From CBDCUW01 sp963734865 (GTDB lineage Bacteria > Planctomycetota > Planctomycetia > Pirellulales > Pirellulaceae): a stretch of 64,000 nt of DNA. The notes below the pieces were generated by a model. It did no database searches. It was not told where the DNA came from and saw only the letters and a program-made list of their open reading frames with translations. Within the stretch, counting starts at the first letter, position 1. Each line of letters starts with the position of its first letter. Shown one piece after another: positions 26,346 to 34,721 of this stretch. The DNA is taken from contig CAVTIV010000023.1 in NCBI GenBank assembly GCA_963734865.1, positions 1 to 64,000 of the forward strand. The letters are read 5' to 3'. The position numbers and the translations under genes are program-made.

Positions 26346-26435
26346 TGGTTTCGGCCTCCTAAGGGTGATATGCGTGTGCGCGAGTGGGCAATCGGTCCAC
26401 CCACATTTTTTCTCTCTTTTGAAGGAAGGGAATTT
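26346..26435 (+). promoter_or_regulatory. Leader of DUF1559 gene 2, with hairpin, U-run and Shine-Dalgarno
   Basis: It starts with TGGTTTCGGCCTCCTAAGG, the counterpart of the sequence at 24460. A GTGGG/CCCAC stem with an 11-nt loop is followed by ATTTTTTCTCTCTTTT and the GAAGGAAGGG Shine-Dalgarno. Spacing to the ATG is the same as in gene 1. Confidence 0.45.
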
Positions 26436-27701
26436 ATGGCCACACGCGATCGACGAGCACCCGGTTTCACGTTGGTGGAACTGCTGGTTGTCATTGCCAT
26501 CATTGGCGTTTTGGTGGGTCTGTTGCTTCCGGCGGTGCAAGCGGCTCGGGAGGCGGCGCGGCGGATGAGCTGCAGCAATAATTTCAAGCAAATTGGTTTG
26601 GCCATCCACAATTACCACAGTGCCTACAAGCAGTTGCCCATTCATGGTGCCGGCACCGACAGCCCTGGTGGCTCCGCGCCGCCCTTCGGCGGCAGTGGAC
26701 CGACGGTGAATTGGTGGGCAAATTACTCTCACGCCAACGCCTGGCGATTGAGTGCCCTGGTCGGCTTGACCCCGTTCTTTGAGCAGCAATCGGTTTGGGA
26801 ACAGATCGTCAACCCGAACTCGCGGGACGCCTCGGACCCGAGCATCGTCTACAGCCCACCGTGGCCTCCGATGGGACCGGTCCCCAGCCAGGCTCGTTAC
26901 ATCCCCTGGGTCACGGAGATCCCGACGCTTCGCTGCCCCAGTGACCCGGGTGTCGGTCTTCCGGCGTTGGGACGCACCAATTACGCCCTCTGTCTGGGCG
27001 ATTCCTATTACTGGTCCATCCAAGGACCGAAGCAACTCAATGCGACCACGGGGAAACGGGAGGCGAATTCGAGCTGGGCGCAGAATTCACGGGCTTCCGA
27101 GCGTGGTGTGTTTGTGGTCCACCATTCATCGAAGTTTCGTGACATCTTGGACGGCTTGTCCAACACGATCGCGATGGGTGAAATCGCGACCGACTTGGGT
27201 GACCGGGATATTCGGACGATCGCCGATCACGAACCGACTCAGGCGATCGACCTGATTCGCGACAACCCCAAATGGTGTGCAGACCAGGGTTACATTGATC
27301 CGGTGCGGCCTCGGTTCTGGATCCAAAGCATTCCAGTGTGGGGTGTGACCGATGGGCGTGGTTATCGTTGGGCAAGCCATCGGATGGAATTGTCGGGAAT
27401 GCATACCATCCTTCCGCCCAATGCCGAACTCTGTGCGCAGCGCAATGCCGGGGGTAGAACGATCTGTCCGCCGTCGAGCCGTCACCAGGGTGGTGTTCAT
27501 ATCTTGATGGCCGATGGCGCGGTGGTGTTCATGACCGACTCGGTGGAAGCGGGCAATAGCCGTTCGCCGATGGTTTGGCTCGGCGGCACGACCACCGGTC
27601 CACCATCCAACGTTCCGGGTTCGCCCAGTCCATATGGGCTGTGGGGTGCACTTGGCACGAGAGCCAGCAAGGAAACGATCCAAGAGCAACTGAACCAATA
27701 A
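26436..27701 (+). CDS. DUF1559 prepilin-like protein, copy 2
   Basis: This 421-aa paralogue of copy 1 has the same class III prepilin N-terminus (MATRDRRAPG, then FTLVELLVVIAIIGVL). About 92% of residues are identical over the full length, while the first ten codons and most of the leader differ. The remaining differences are scattered, mainly in the middle (NSGWSQHSRAAERGLFVLH versus NSSWAQNSRASERGVFVVH). This pattern fits recent duplication or ongoing gene conversion of the body. A GAAGGAAGGG Shine-Dalgarno precedes the ATG. Function is as uncertain as for copy 1. Confidence 0.92.
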   Translation: MATRDRRAPGFTLVELLVVIAIIGVLVGLLLPAVQAAREAARRMSCSNNFKQIGLAIHNYHSAYKQLPIHGAGTDSPGGSAPPFGGSGPTVNWWANYSHANAWRLSALVGLTPFFEQQSVWEQIVNPNSRDASDPSIVYSPPWPPMGPVPSQARYIPWVTEIPTLRCPSDPGVGLPALGRTNYALCLGDSYYWSIQGPKQLNATTGKREANSSWAQNSRASERGVFVVHHSSKFRDILDGLSNTIAMGEIATDLGDRDIRTIADHEPTQAIDLIRDNPKWCADQGYIDPVRPRFWIQSIPVWGVTDGRGYRWASHRMELSGMHTILPPNAELCAQRNAGGRTICPPSSRHQGGVHILMADGAVVFMTDSVEAGNSRSPMVWLGGTTTGPPSNVPGSPSPYGLWGALGTRASKETIQEQLNQ

Positions 27702-27731
27702 GTCGCCGTTTCTTTGCCGTCAACGTTTGCG

Positions 27732-27765
27732 TGCCTCGGCTTCCGATGGAAGTCGAGGCATTTTT
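27732..27765 (+). terminator. Intrinsic terminator after DUF1559 copy 2
   Basis: A 13-bp stem (TGCCTCGGCTTCC / GGAAGTCGAGGCA, one G-T pair) with a GAT loop is followed by TTTTT. It closely resembles the terminator at 25839, so the duplication included the 3' end. It sits between convergent genes. Confidence 0.88.
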
Positions 27766-27817
27766 CGTCCGGCGTGCTCGCGACGCGGCCCGTTGGGATT
27801 GCCTCCGCGACGCCACG

Positions 27818-29314
27818 TCAAACCAGAAAATCTCGCCGCAGCCGGATCAGGTAGTCCAGCAGTGGGCGAGGATTTCCGCTGGCATCCAACAGCCCCGAAT
27901 GGCTCAGAATGTGTGGCTCGGAATCCGCCCATCCGTCCCACACGACGCCGTGGACGATGTGTTTGGCGAGCAACGTGCGAATCATCGGGCCGGCAATGCG
28001 CAGTTGTTCGGCCGCCGGCTCGCACGATTGTGATTCCATCGCCAGGACCTCGCCGGGCGAAATCGCGTTGACATCGATCCCCCGACCGCCCGGTACCGAC
28101 AATTGGACCAGCAACGGCATGCCCAGCGTCGCCCAGCGATCGATCATTTGTCCAAAATCGACAGCCGATCTCGGGAAGGTTCCGTCATGGAGATAATTCA
28201 CGCGGATATCCAACCCCAAGCCAGCCATTCCCAAACCGCTGCGTGCCAGGGCATCGGCGAAATGCAAGGGCGAAATCCCATCACGATGCTTGGCCAAGTA
28301 CTCGCCGAAGGGTTGATCAAAAGAAATGATTGCCGGCGTATTGGGGTCGGCACGGCGAACGGTCTGCAAGATGCCGACAGCCAAACGCATGACTTGTTCG
28401 TCGTCCAACCGCAGCGGGCCGGGCGTATTGAGTCCCGCGGCACAATTCCAAAGTTGCACCGAGCCGCGAAACCTTAATACCGTTTTTTCGACAAAGTGTG
28501 TGACCGACGACAAGAACGCATCAAAGTCATCTTCCAGCAGGTACAGCCAATGCGGCATCAGTCGTTCGCGAAAGTCGATCAGCGGCCCGGCAATCACGCG
28601 CAGCCCCTTGCTGGCGCAAAACCGTATCGAATGCTCGGCAGCATCGTAATCGAATCGGCCCGAATCCGTTTCGATGTTGGCCCAACTCAATCGCACAGAC
28701 GCGGTATTGAACGCGTCGCAAAACGCTTCGTGATGGGATGTGCCGGTGGGCGAAGGGGGAACCACGGTTCCGGCCAGCAAGGTTCCAATCTGCGGTTCAC
28801 GCTGTTTCCGAAAAGCGATCGACTGAACCGCATACGACTCACCCAAATCGGCGATCGCTTGTTCCAGGATCGCGATCGCGGCGAGCGATGCTTCGGCCGA
28901 TCCTGCGGGGTCGGCTCGCCGCTGTGCCGCATCCAAGAATCGATCGGTTCCCTCACGCAATAATTCGTTGAATCGCTCGCTTAGCGTCAGCCCCGCTCGT
29001 TGCCAAACGTCGGATTGAAGTCGAGCGCGATAACAACTGCCCCGAGCAAGTTCCAGTAGCAGCAGGTGCGCTTCGTCGAGAGGTCGCAAACTGCAGGTGG
29101 ATAATGTTCGATAGCCCATCCCCTCGACGGGACAGGCGATGTACAGTTTGCCGGACGAATCGATGCCCCGAGTGATGGTCAGCCGTGAACCGTCGAATTG
29201 ACTCTGCGACTGCCAGGGAACGCCTTCGATGCCGCAGATGTAGGCATCTTTCCAAAGCGATTTCGACACGAATTCGCGGGCGACATCCGGGACATCAAAA
29301 TGAAACTGCCCCAT
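27818..29314 (-). CDS. GH10-like protein lacking both catalytic glutamates
   Basis: The product has 498 aa and no signal peptide. The N-terminal ~170 residues form a beta-rich domain (FHFDVPDVAREFV...) followed by helices. The rest follows a GH10 (endo-1,4-beta-xylanase) TIM-barrel: FNTASVRLSWANIETDSGRFDYDAAE, CASKGLRVIAGPLID, a fourth strand VQLWNCAAGLN and a seventh MPLLVQLSVPGG. In active GH10 enzymes these strands carry WDVVNE and TELD; here Glu is replaced by Gly and Gln respectively, so glycosidase activity is unlikely. It may be a binding or sensing protein. The ATG at 29314 is used, with GTG at 29320 as alternative. Confidence 0.75.
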   Translation of the reverse strand: MGQFHFDVPDVAREFVSKSLWKDAYICGIEGVPWQSQSQFDGSRLTITRGIDSSGKLYIACPVEGMGYRTLSTCSLRPLDEAHLLLLELARGSCYRARLQSDVWQRAGLTLSERFNELLREGTDRFLDAAQRRADPAGSAEASLAAIAILEQAIADLGESYAVQSIAFRKQREPQIGTLLAGTVVPPSPTGTSHHEAFCDAFNTASVRLSWANIETDSGRFDYDAAEHSIRFCASKGLRVIAGPLIDFRERLMPHWLYLLEDDFDAFLSSVTHFVEKTVLRFRGSVQLWNCAAGLNTPGPLRLDDEQVMRLAVGILQTVRRADPNTPAIISFDQPFGEYLAKHRDGISPLHFADALARSGLGMAGLGLDIRVNYLHDGTFPRSAVDFGQMIDRWATLGMPLLVQLSVPGGRGIDVNAISPGEVLAMESQSCEPAAEQLRIAGPMIRTLLAKHIVHGVVWDGWADSEPHILSHSGLLDASGNPRPLLDYLIRLRRDFLV

Positions 29315-29482
29315 AACCACGCGCGAAGCCTAGCGAAGATTAGAAGAGACGAATTTGCCAGCGGTTCCCGATCGAATCCTGATGAGCCGCAAACAATCTA
29401 TCGTACTCGCTGAGCACCTGTCTCGCGAGCCGACGATGCCCATACGGTTGCCCAGCCGCATCTCGTTTGCAAGATTAGCGGG

Positions 29483-30397
29483 ATGGAAAAAACGACGCCT
29501 GAGAGTTTGTACCGGTTCGACGACGCTGGGGCCCTGCTGGAAACCCATTTGCCGCTTCCGCGACGAAGCGGCAAAGTCCGCGATGTCTACGATTTGGGGC
29601 AAAGCCTGCTGATCGTCAGCACCGATCGGATCAGCGCCTTTGACTTTATCCTGCCCAGCGGCATCCCGGACAAAGGGCGTCTGCTGACCGCGATGAGCCG
29701 ATTCTGGTTCGCCGATCTCGCGGTCCGACACCACTTGCAATCGACCGAGGTCCCGCCGTCATTGTCAGCGCAGTTTGACACCCGACCATTGGAGGGTCGA
29801 GTGATGGTGACCGAAAAGGCCCAAGTCGTTCCCTTCGAGTGTGTCGTACGCGGCTACCTGGAGGGGAGCGGTTTGCGAGAATATCTGCAGACGGGTGAGA
29901 TCTGTGGCAACAAATTGCCGGTCGGATTGCGGCAATGTGACAAATTGCCCGAACCGATCTTTACCCCAGCCACCAAAGCGGAACAGGGACACGACGAAAA
30001 TGTTTCGATCGATCGAATGATCGCCGACCTCGGTCGCGAGCTGGCCGTAAGACTGCGACAGGAAAGCCTGAGGATCTACCGCTGTGCTGCCGATCAGGCC
30101 GCCGCACGTGGAATCATTATCGCCGACACAAAATTCGAGTTCGGCATGGTCAATGGTGAGTTGGTGCTGATCGATGAAGTGCTGACCCCCGATAGCTCGC
30201 GGTTTTGGGCTGCCGACACCTACCATGCCGGACAAGCACAGCCTTCGTTTGACAAACAGTTCGTTCGTGAATGGCTATCGAGTTGTGGATGGGACAAGCA
30301 GTCCGACCCGCCCCCCTTGCCCGCCAACGTGATTGAGCAAACCGCCGCGAAGTACAAAGAAGCTTTCACGCGGATCACTGGCGAAGTGTTTGTCTAA
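29483..30397 (+). CDS. purC: Phosphoribosylaminoimidazole-succinocarboxamide synthase
   Basis: The 304-aa PurC condenses CAIR with aspartate using ATP in the eighth step of de novo purine synthesis. Signatures are GKVRDVYDLGQSLLIVSTDRISAFD near residue 30, VVRGYLEGSGLREY, the PIFTPATKAEQGHDENVS loop and the DTKFEFG/LIDEVLTPDSSRFW segment. The size matches the yeast-like long form. polX follows after 23 bp; the two genes are probably co-transcribed. Confidence 0.96.
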   Translation: MEKTTPESLYRFDDAGALLETHLPLPRRSGKVRDVYDLGQSLLIVSTDRISAFDFILPSGIPDKGRLLTAMSRFWFADLAVRHHLQSTEVPPSLSAQFDTRPLEGRVMVTEKAQVVPFECVVRGYLEGSGLREYLQTGEICGNKLPVGLRQCDKLPEPIFTPATKAEQGHDENVSIDRMIADLGRELAVRLRQESLRIYRCAADQAAARGIIIADTKFEFGMVNGELVLIDEVLTPDSSRFWAADTYHAGQAQPSFDKQFVREWLSSCGWDKQSDPPPLPANVIEQTAAKYKEAFTRITGEVFV

Positions 30398-30420
30398 GCC
30401 GATCGATGGGACCAGGAAGA

Positions 30421-32163
30421 ATGGATAATGCAGCGATCGCAGACGTTTTTGATGAGCTGGCGGAATTGCTGGAATTTCGTGGCGAGAATCCGTTTCGTAT
30501 TCGCGCCTACCGAAATGGTGCCAAAGCGATTCGCGAATTGGACGAACCAGTCAGCGTGATCTTGGATGATCCGTCACGAAAACTCGACGACATCCCAGGA
30601 ATTGGCAAGACACTGGTCGAGAAAACAAAAACACTGCTCGAGTCGGGTTCGCTTGCTCAGTTGACGAAGCTCCGTCAACAGGTACCGGAGGTCGTCATTG
30701 AGATGGCCCGTATTCCCGGTCTGGGTGCCAAGAAGGCGTCCAAACTGCAACAGGAGTTACAAATCGATTCGTTGGCCGATCTTCGCAAGGCCTGTCAAGA
30801 CGATCGTGTTGGCAAGCTGAAAGGATTCGGTGCCAAAACCCAACAAGCGATTCTCGATGGATTGTCGATCGCCGAACAGGCGGCTCAGCGAATCTATTGG
30901 TCCCAAGGCGATGCGTTGGCAACTTCGATCGCTGAGCACATGAAATCGTGCCCTGGCATCGAGCAACTGGAATGGGCGGGAAGTTATCGACGGGGACGCG
31001 ATACGATCGGCGATCTCGACTTGCTGGTGGTTGCCGACGACCGCGCCGCGGCAATGGATCACCTGGAATCGTACCCCGATCGGACGCTGACGATCGGACG
31101 CGGCGAGACGAAGATATCGATTCGAGTCGGCAAGGCGTTTCAGGTCGATATGCGACTGGTCGACGCGAATCAATTCGGCGCCGCGTTGCAGTATTTTACC
31201 GGTTCGCAGGCGCACAATATTCACATCCGACGAATCGCAAAAAGCAAGGGTCTGAAAATCAACGAATATGGCGTCTTTCGTACCGATGACGACACGCTTG
31301 TCGCCGGTGCCAGCGAGCGAGACGTCTATGCCGCGATCGGTCTGCCGTGGATCGATCCCGAGTTGCGAGAAGACCGGTTTGAGTTTGACCTTGCCCAGCA
31401 CAACGCGTTGCCCAAGCTGATCGAACTTGGCGACATTCATGGCGACCTGCACATGCACACCACCGCCACCGACGGCACCGCAACGCTCCGTGAGATGGCC
31501 GACGCGGCAATCGAACGCGGCATGAAGTACATCGCGATCACCGATCACAGCCAACGAGTCTCGATGGCCAGGGGGCTCGATCCCAAACGTCTTCGCCAAC
31601 AATGGCGAATGATCGATCAGGTTCGTCCCGAATACGAGGGTCGCCTGCTGATCCTCAAAGGGATCGAATGCGACATCTTGGAAAAGGGAGGCATGGACCT
31701 GCCCGACGACTGCCTGGCCGAAGCGGATTGGGTGTTGGCCAGCGTCCACTATGGACAAAAGCAACCGCGAGACCAAATCACCGAACGAATTCTTGGCGCA
31801 ATCGAGAATCCGCACGTCCGTTGCATCGCACACCCGACCGGTCGTCTTCTCAATCGACGCCCGCCGTACGAAGTCGACATGGACGCAGTCATCAAGGCCG
31901 CCCAAGCGACCGGGACGCTGCTGGAATTGAATGCGAATCCGGCCAGATTGGATCTGAATGAGATCCACTTGGCAGCAGCAAAACGTCTGCAGGTCCCGAT
32001 TGTCATCAGCACCAACGCGCACTCGGTCGAGGGGATGGATGTGATGCGTTTCGGAATCAAACAAGCGCGACGCGGCGGACTGACCCGATCGGATGTGGCC
32101 AATACAAAGTCCGCGAAACAGTTTCTGAAAATGATCGGCGTCAAGGGACCGGCAGCTTCGTAG
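30421..32163 (+). CDS. polX: Family X DNA polymerase with PHP domain
   Basis: The 580-aa protein has an N-terminal 8-kDa-like region with helix-hairpin-helix motifs (IPGIGKTLVEK, IPGLGAKKASK), a nucleotidyltransferase core (GSYRRGRDTIGDLDLLV, whose two Asp bind metal, plus VDMRL with the third) and a C-terminal PHP phosphoesterase domain (GDLHMHTTATDGT, ITDHSQR, HYGQK, CIAHPTGR). PolX of this layout fills short gaps in base-excision repair and the PHP domain can act as a 3'-5' exonuclease. The ATG at 30421 has AGGAAGA upstream; the ATG at 30406 would add five residues. Confidence 0.95.
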   Translation: MDNAAIADVFDELAELLEFRGENPFRIRAYRNGAKAIRELDEPVSVILDDPSRKLDDIPGIGKTLVEKTKTLLESGSLAQLTKLRQQVPEVVIEMARIPGLGAKKASKLQQELQIDSLADLRKACQDDRVGKLKGFGAKTQQAILDGLSIAEQAAQRIYWSQGDALATSIAEHMKSCPGIEQLEWAGSYRRGRDTIGDLDLLVVADDRAAAMDHLESYPDRTLTIGRGETKISIRVGKAFQVDMRLVDANQFGAALQYFTGSQAHNIHIRRIAKSKGLKINEYGVFRTDDDTLVAGASERDVYAAIGLPWIDPELREDRFEFDLAQHNALPKLIELGDIHGDLHMHTTATDGTATLREMADAAIERGMKYIAITDHSQRVSMARGLDPKRLRQQWRMIDQVRPEYEGRLLILKGIECDILEKGGMDLPDDCLAEADWVLASVHYGQKQPRDQITERILGAIENPHVRCIAHPTGRLLNRRPPYEVDMDAVIKAAQATGTLLELNANPARLDLNEIHLAAAKRLQVPIVISTNAHSVEGMDVMRFGIKQARRGGLTRSDVANTKSAKQFLKMIGVKGPAAS

Positions 32164-32312
32164 GCCGAACCGATTCGTAGGCCGAACCAGCGGCGCGGCC
32201 CGTTGAGCGAGTGTATCCAACGGCATTGCGTTGAACGGCGAACCGCAGGCGACCGCGAATCGAAACACGCGCGGCGCCGGTATTGCCGCTGAACGACTCA
32301 ATCAACTGGCTG

Positions 32313-33353
32313 TTAGACGTCGATCCGTCGACCCTCCAGGTCGCTTTGATGCGCAGCGGCAAGGATCGACGCGGCACGGTAGGCATCATTCAGGTCGCTC
32401 ATGTTGCGGACCAAGCTGGTGACCGTTCGATGAAATTGCGTCAGCAGTTGCTCGCCAACCGGCAGTTCGGTCTCAAGTGACTCAAGATGACGACCCGCGT
32501 CGTCAAACCAGACCAACGTCGCCGGCAAGTCGATAAACGCAACACCTCGCTCGCAACGAATTTGCATCGCCGAAGGCGGGCGAAAGCCAATTGCTTCGTG
32601 CCATGACGTCGGGATGTAGCTTCCGCAACTGATCTGCGCGGTCACTTGCGGCAGGTCCGCGGTGGCAGCGAATTGCAGTGTCAAGCTACGGTAGTCCGAC
32701 GGCATCTGGCAAGCCTCCGCCGGAGAAGACGAAGTATTCGCCAGAGACGTATCGCCGGCGCTGTGCCCGGTGCTGGTCACATTGGTCGGCTCGCGACCGA
32801 CGACATAGCGACACCAGTCAATCAACTCGACCAACTCGCGGCGTGATGGATCACCGTCGCCGCCGCCGCGCTGTCCCGAAGTCGTCTCGCTGATTCGTCG
32901 ATGAGAGAACACCAGCCGCGGAGGGCCAAGCCGGGTGGCAATCAGTTCCTTCAGCCGCAACGTCGCCGGCGCCAGGCGGCGAGGGAATTCCGTCATGAAC
33001 GCGACGCCCGACGCTTCGATTGCCCTGCGCACGTCGGCATCGCGCCCGGGATCAAAATCCAAATCGCCCGCCCAGTAAATCGCTTTACCGGCGTCGCAGG
33101 CGGCAAGCATCGGCAACCATCCCAGCCACGATCGCTGCAGAATCATCACCGCATCGATGTCGCAACGTGACACCAACGCCCGGTAACCATCCACGGCATC
33201 GGCCTGGAACTCGGTCGCCGAATTCTCGGCCAACTTGGCGACCGTGCTGAACACCGCTCGCACGTCAAACCGATCGTGCAGCATCCGCAGCGCGGGACGA
33301 TGTCGCGTCTGCCAAGCGTCACCGAGACCGATCAGCCCAATCCGCAGTTTCAT
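32313..33353 (-). CDS. Gfo/Idh/MocA-type oxidoreductase
   Basis: The product has 346 aa. The N-terminal Rossmann domain begins with IGLIGLGDAWQTRHRPAL and continues with DIDAVMI and KAIYWAGDLDFDP. In typical members the last strand carries an EKP motif (Lys as proposed catalytic residue); here GDLDFDP replaces it, so activity may differ. The C-terminal half is only weakly like the family's alpha/beta domain. The substrate is unknown. It starts within the stop codon of an upstream open frame (ATGA overlap at 33350-33353), indicating translational coupling if that frame is real. Confidence 0.7.
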   Translation of the reverse strand: MKLRIGLIGLGDAWQTRHRPALRMLHDRFDVRAVFSTVAKLAENSATEFQADAVDGYRALVSRCDIDAVMILQRSWLGWLPMLAACDAGKAIYWAGDLDFDPGRDADVRRAIEASGVAFMTEFPRRLAPATLRLKELIATRLGPPRLVFSHRRISETTSGQRGGGDGDPSRRELVELIDWCRYVVGREPTNVTSTGHSAGDTSLANTSSSPAEACQMPSDYRSLTLQFAATADLPQVTAQISCGSYIPTSWHEAIGFRPPSAMQIRCERGVAFIDLPATLVWFDDAGRHLESLETELPVGEQLLTQFHRTVTSLVRNMSDLNDAYRAASILAAAHQSDLEGRRIDV

Positions 33354-33907
33354 GCTGTTTGATCTCGAGTTCCATTAAGCACGGTGAATTCTTCGTCGAG
33401 GACACTCATCGTAAGCCGAAACACACCGCTGCGTTCTTCCGGCAAACACAACTTTTTATCCTCGGCCCATTCGGGTGCAGCAATTTGACGCATCGGATTG
33501 GTATGTCCCCAACTCCAGTAGGAAGCATAGTTTAGCGTCTGCGGTCGCCGACCGGACAGCGAGCGGCGACAAAATCTTGGCCAACGATCGCAATCTATTC
33601 TGCCAGAAAGTCGGTTCCGACCCTTGATGCCGGCAGACTCATCCATATACTCCGCCCAGCTTGTTGAGTCCGCCTGACCGGAAAGTTTTACCCAACTCTC
33701 CGAATGGTCGGCCTCGGCAGCCGGCACTCTTGTTCCGTTTTCGAGGAAAAGGGTGGCCCCAACCTTTGTCAAAGCTTCAGCATTGGGTTTGAGTGCGTGA
33801 TTTGTGCCGCTTTTGAATCGGAAGGCTGTGCCCAACCCAGTGGTTCGGTTTTGACCTAGGAATCCGGATGCCCGGCTTTCGTGTTTTGGCGAATTCGATA
33901 AAGCCAA
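33350..33907 (-). CDS. Hypothetical protein of unusual composition
   Basis: A 185-aa open frame overlaps the following oxidoreductase start by ATGA. I do not recognise it. The C-terminal half (LNYASYWSWGHTNPMRQIAAPEWAE, then VFRLTMSVLDEEFTVL) reads like protein, while the N-terminal half is polar and basic. The base composition is visibly poorer in G+C than neighbours. It could be a real horizontally acquired gene or the decayed remains of one. No signal peptide or membrane segment is present. Confidence 0.35.
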   Translation of the reverse strand: MALSNSPKHESRASGFLGQNRTTGLGTAFRFKSGTNHALKPNAEALTKVGATLFLENGTRVPAAEADHSESWVKLSGQADSTSWAEYMDESAGIKGRNRLSGRIDCDRWPRFCRRSLSGRRPQTLNYASYWSWGHTNPMRQIAAPEWAEDKKLCLPEERSGVFRLTMSVLDEEFTVLNGTRDQTA

Positions 33908-34079
33908 TCACGGGCGACTGCCAAGGAGCAGGTTGGGCAAGTCAGGAAATTCGTTTCACGCCCATGCGGCCCCCCTGAACTGACGTCGTCGGTCGCTCGA
34001 AAAACCGTCCGACAGAAACAACATCGGCGTCGTGCCGATCCCGCATGAGCAGTCCGTCCTTGAATTGAGGGAGCTAGGA

Positions 34080-34478
34080 ATGGTTTCGTTGCTGTTGGCT
34101 GTAGTTCTTTTCAGCGTGACCGGTGAACAACGCGTGCAGCAAAACTACGCGGATGCCTACAAGAAATCGGTTGCCGAGGATAAGCCGCTGATGGTGGTGG
34201 TGTCTGCGCCGTGGTGTCCCGCATGCAATGTGCTCAAAGACACGACCTTGCGGACGATGGAGCAGAGCGGCGAATTGGATGCGGTCAGTCTGGCTGTGAT
34301 CAACCGAGACGAGGAGCCCGTTTTGGCCCAGCAACTGACCAAGGGGGACAACCTGCTACCCCAGATCATCGTCTACACGAAATCGGACAATGGCAGCTGG
34401 CAGCGTCGTCGCTTGACCGGATACCAACCCCGACAGCCGATTCGCAGCCTGATTCGCAGGGCGCTGGGAAAGAGCTGA
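34080..34478 (+). CDS. Exported thioredoxin-like protein
   Basis: The 132-aa protein has a hydrophobic N-terminal signal or anchor (MVSLLLAVVLFSVTG) and a compact thioredoxin fold with the redox motif WCPAC near residue 48 (APWCPACNVLKD) and a later cis-Pro segment (NLLPQIIVY). The WCPAC sequence and lack of insertions suggest a periplasmic thiol reductase or a cytochrome/metal-centre maturation helper rather than a housekeeping thioredoxin. The ATG at 34080 follows GGGAGCTAGGA, which supplies Shine-Dalgarno bases; an upstream ATG at 34044 is less likely. A terminator follows. Confidence 0.83.
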   Translation: MVSLLLAVVLFSVTGEQRVQQNYADAYKKSVAEDKPLMVVVSAPWCPACNVLKDTTLRTMEQSGELDAVSLAVINRDEEPVLAQQLTKGDNLLPQIIVYTKSDNGSWQRRRLTGYQPRQPIRSLIRRALGKS

Positions 34479-34510
34479 TTTTGTAGTCTTCCAGATCGAT
34501 CCGATTGATC

Positions 34511-34551
34511 AGCGTTGGTGGTGAAATCCGATTCACCACTGACGCTTTTTT
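34511..34551 (+). terminator. Intrinsic terminator after the thioredoxin gene
   Basis: A 15-bp stem (AGCGTTGGTGGTGAA / TTCACCACTGACGCT, with two adjacent G-T pairs) and an ATCCGA loop are followed by TTTTTT. It lies 32 bp after the stop codon. Confidence 0.9.
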
Positions 34552-34616
34552 CGTGGAATTAGGTATCCTTGGGTGGAAACGATTCTTCGGGTTCGGGGAA
34601 ACCCGCATCCGGGCCT

Positions 34617-34681
34617 CCTTCCCCCAGGCCCTAGAGCTTCCCCCAGGCCCGAGAGTCCGACCTCTCCGGGGAGGGAGAGGT
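34617..34681. repeat. Direct repeat and short palindrome before murB
   Basis: CTTCCCCCAGGCCC(T/G)AGAG occurs twice in tandem (about 34617-34653). It is followed by an ACCTCTCC/GGAGAGGT hairpin (34660-34681). These lie 41 bp before the murB start. The hairpin could be a dispersed intergenic element. Confidence 0.6.
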
Positions 34682-34721
34682 GACTTTGCGATCAACCATC
34701 AGCCGCCCAAATAGTACGCGC

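Noticed and set aside
30757..32301. 514-aa open frame on the minus strand opposite polX
   Set aside because: It is an antisense shadow of a well-conserved gene; the translation has no recognisable motif and is rich in Arg, His, Asp and Gln as expected from complementing G+C-rich codons.
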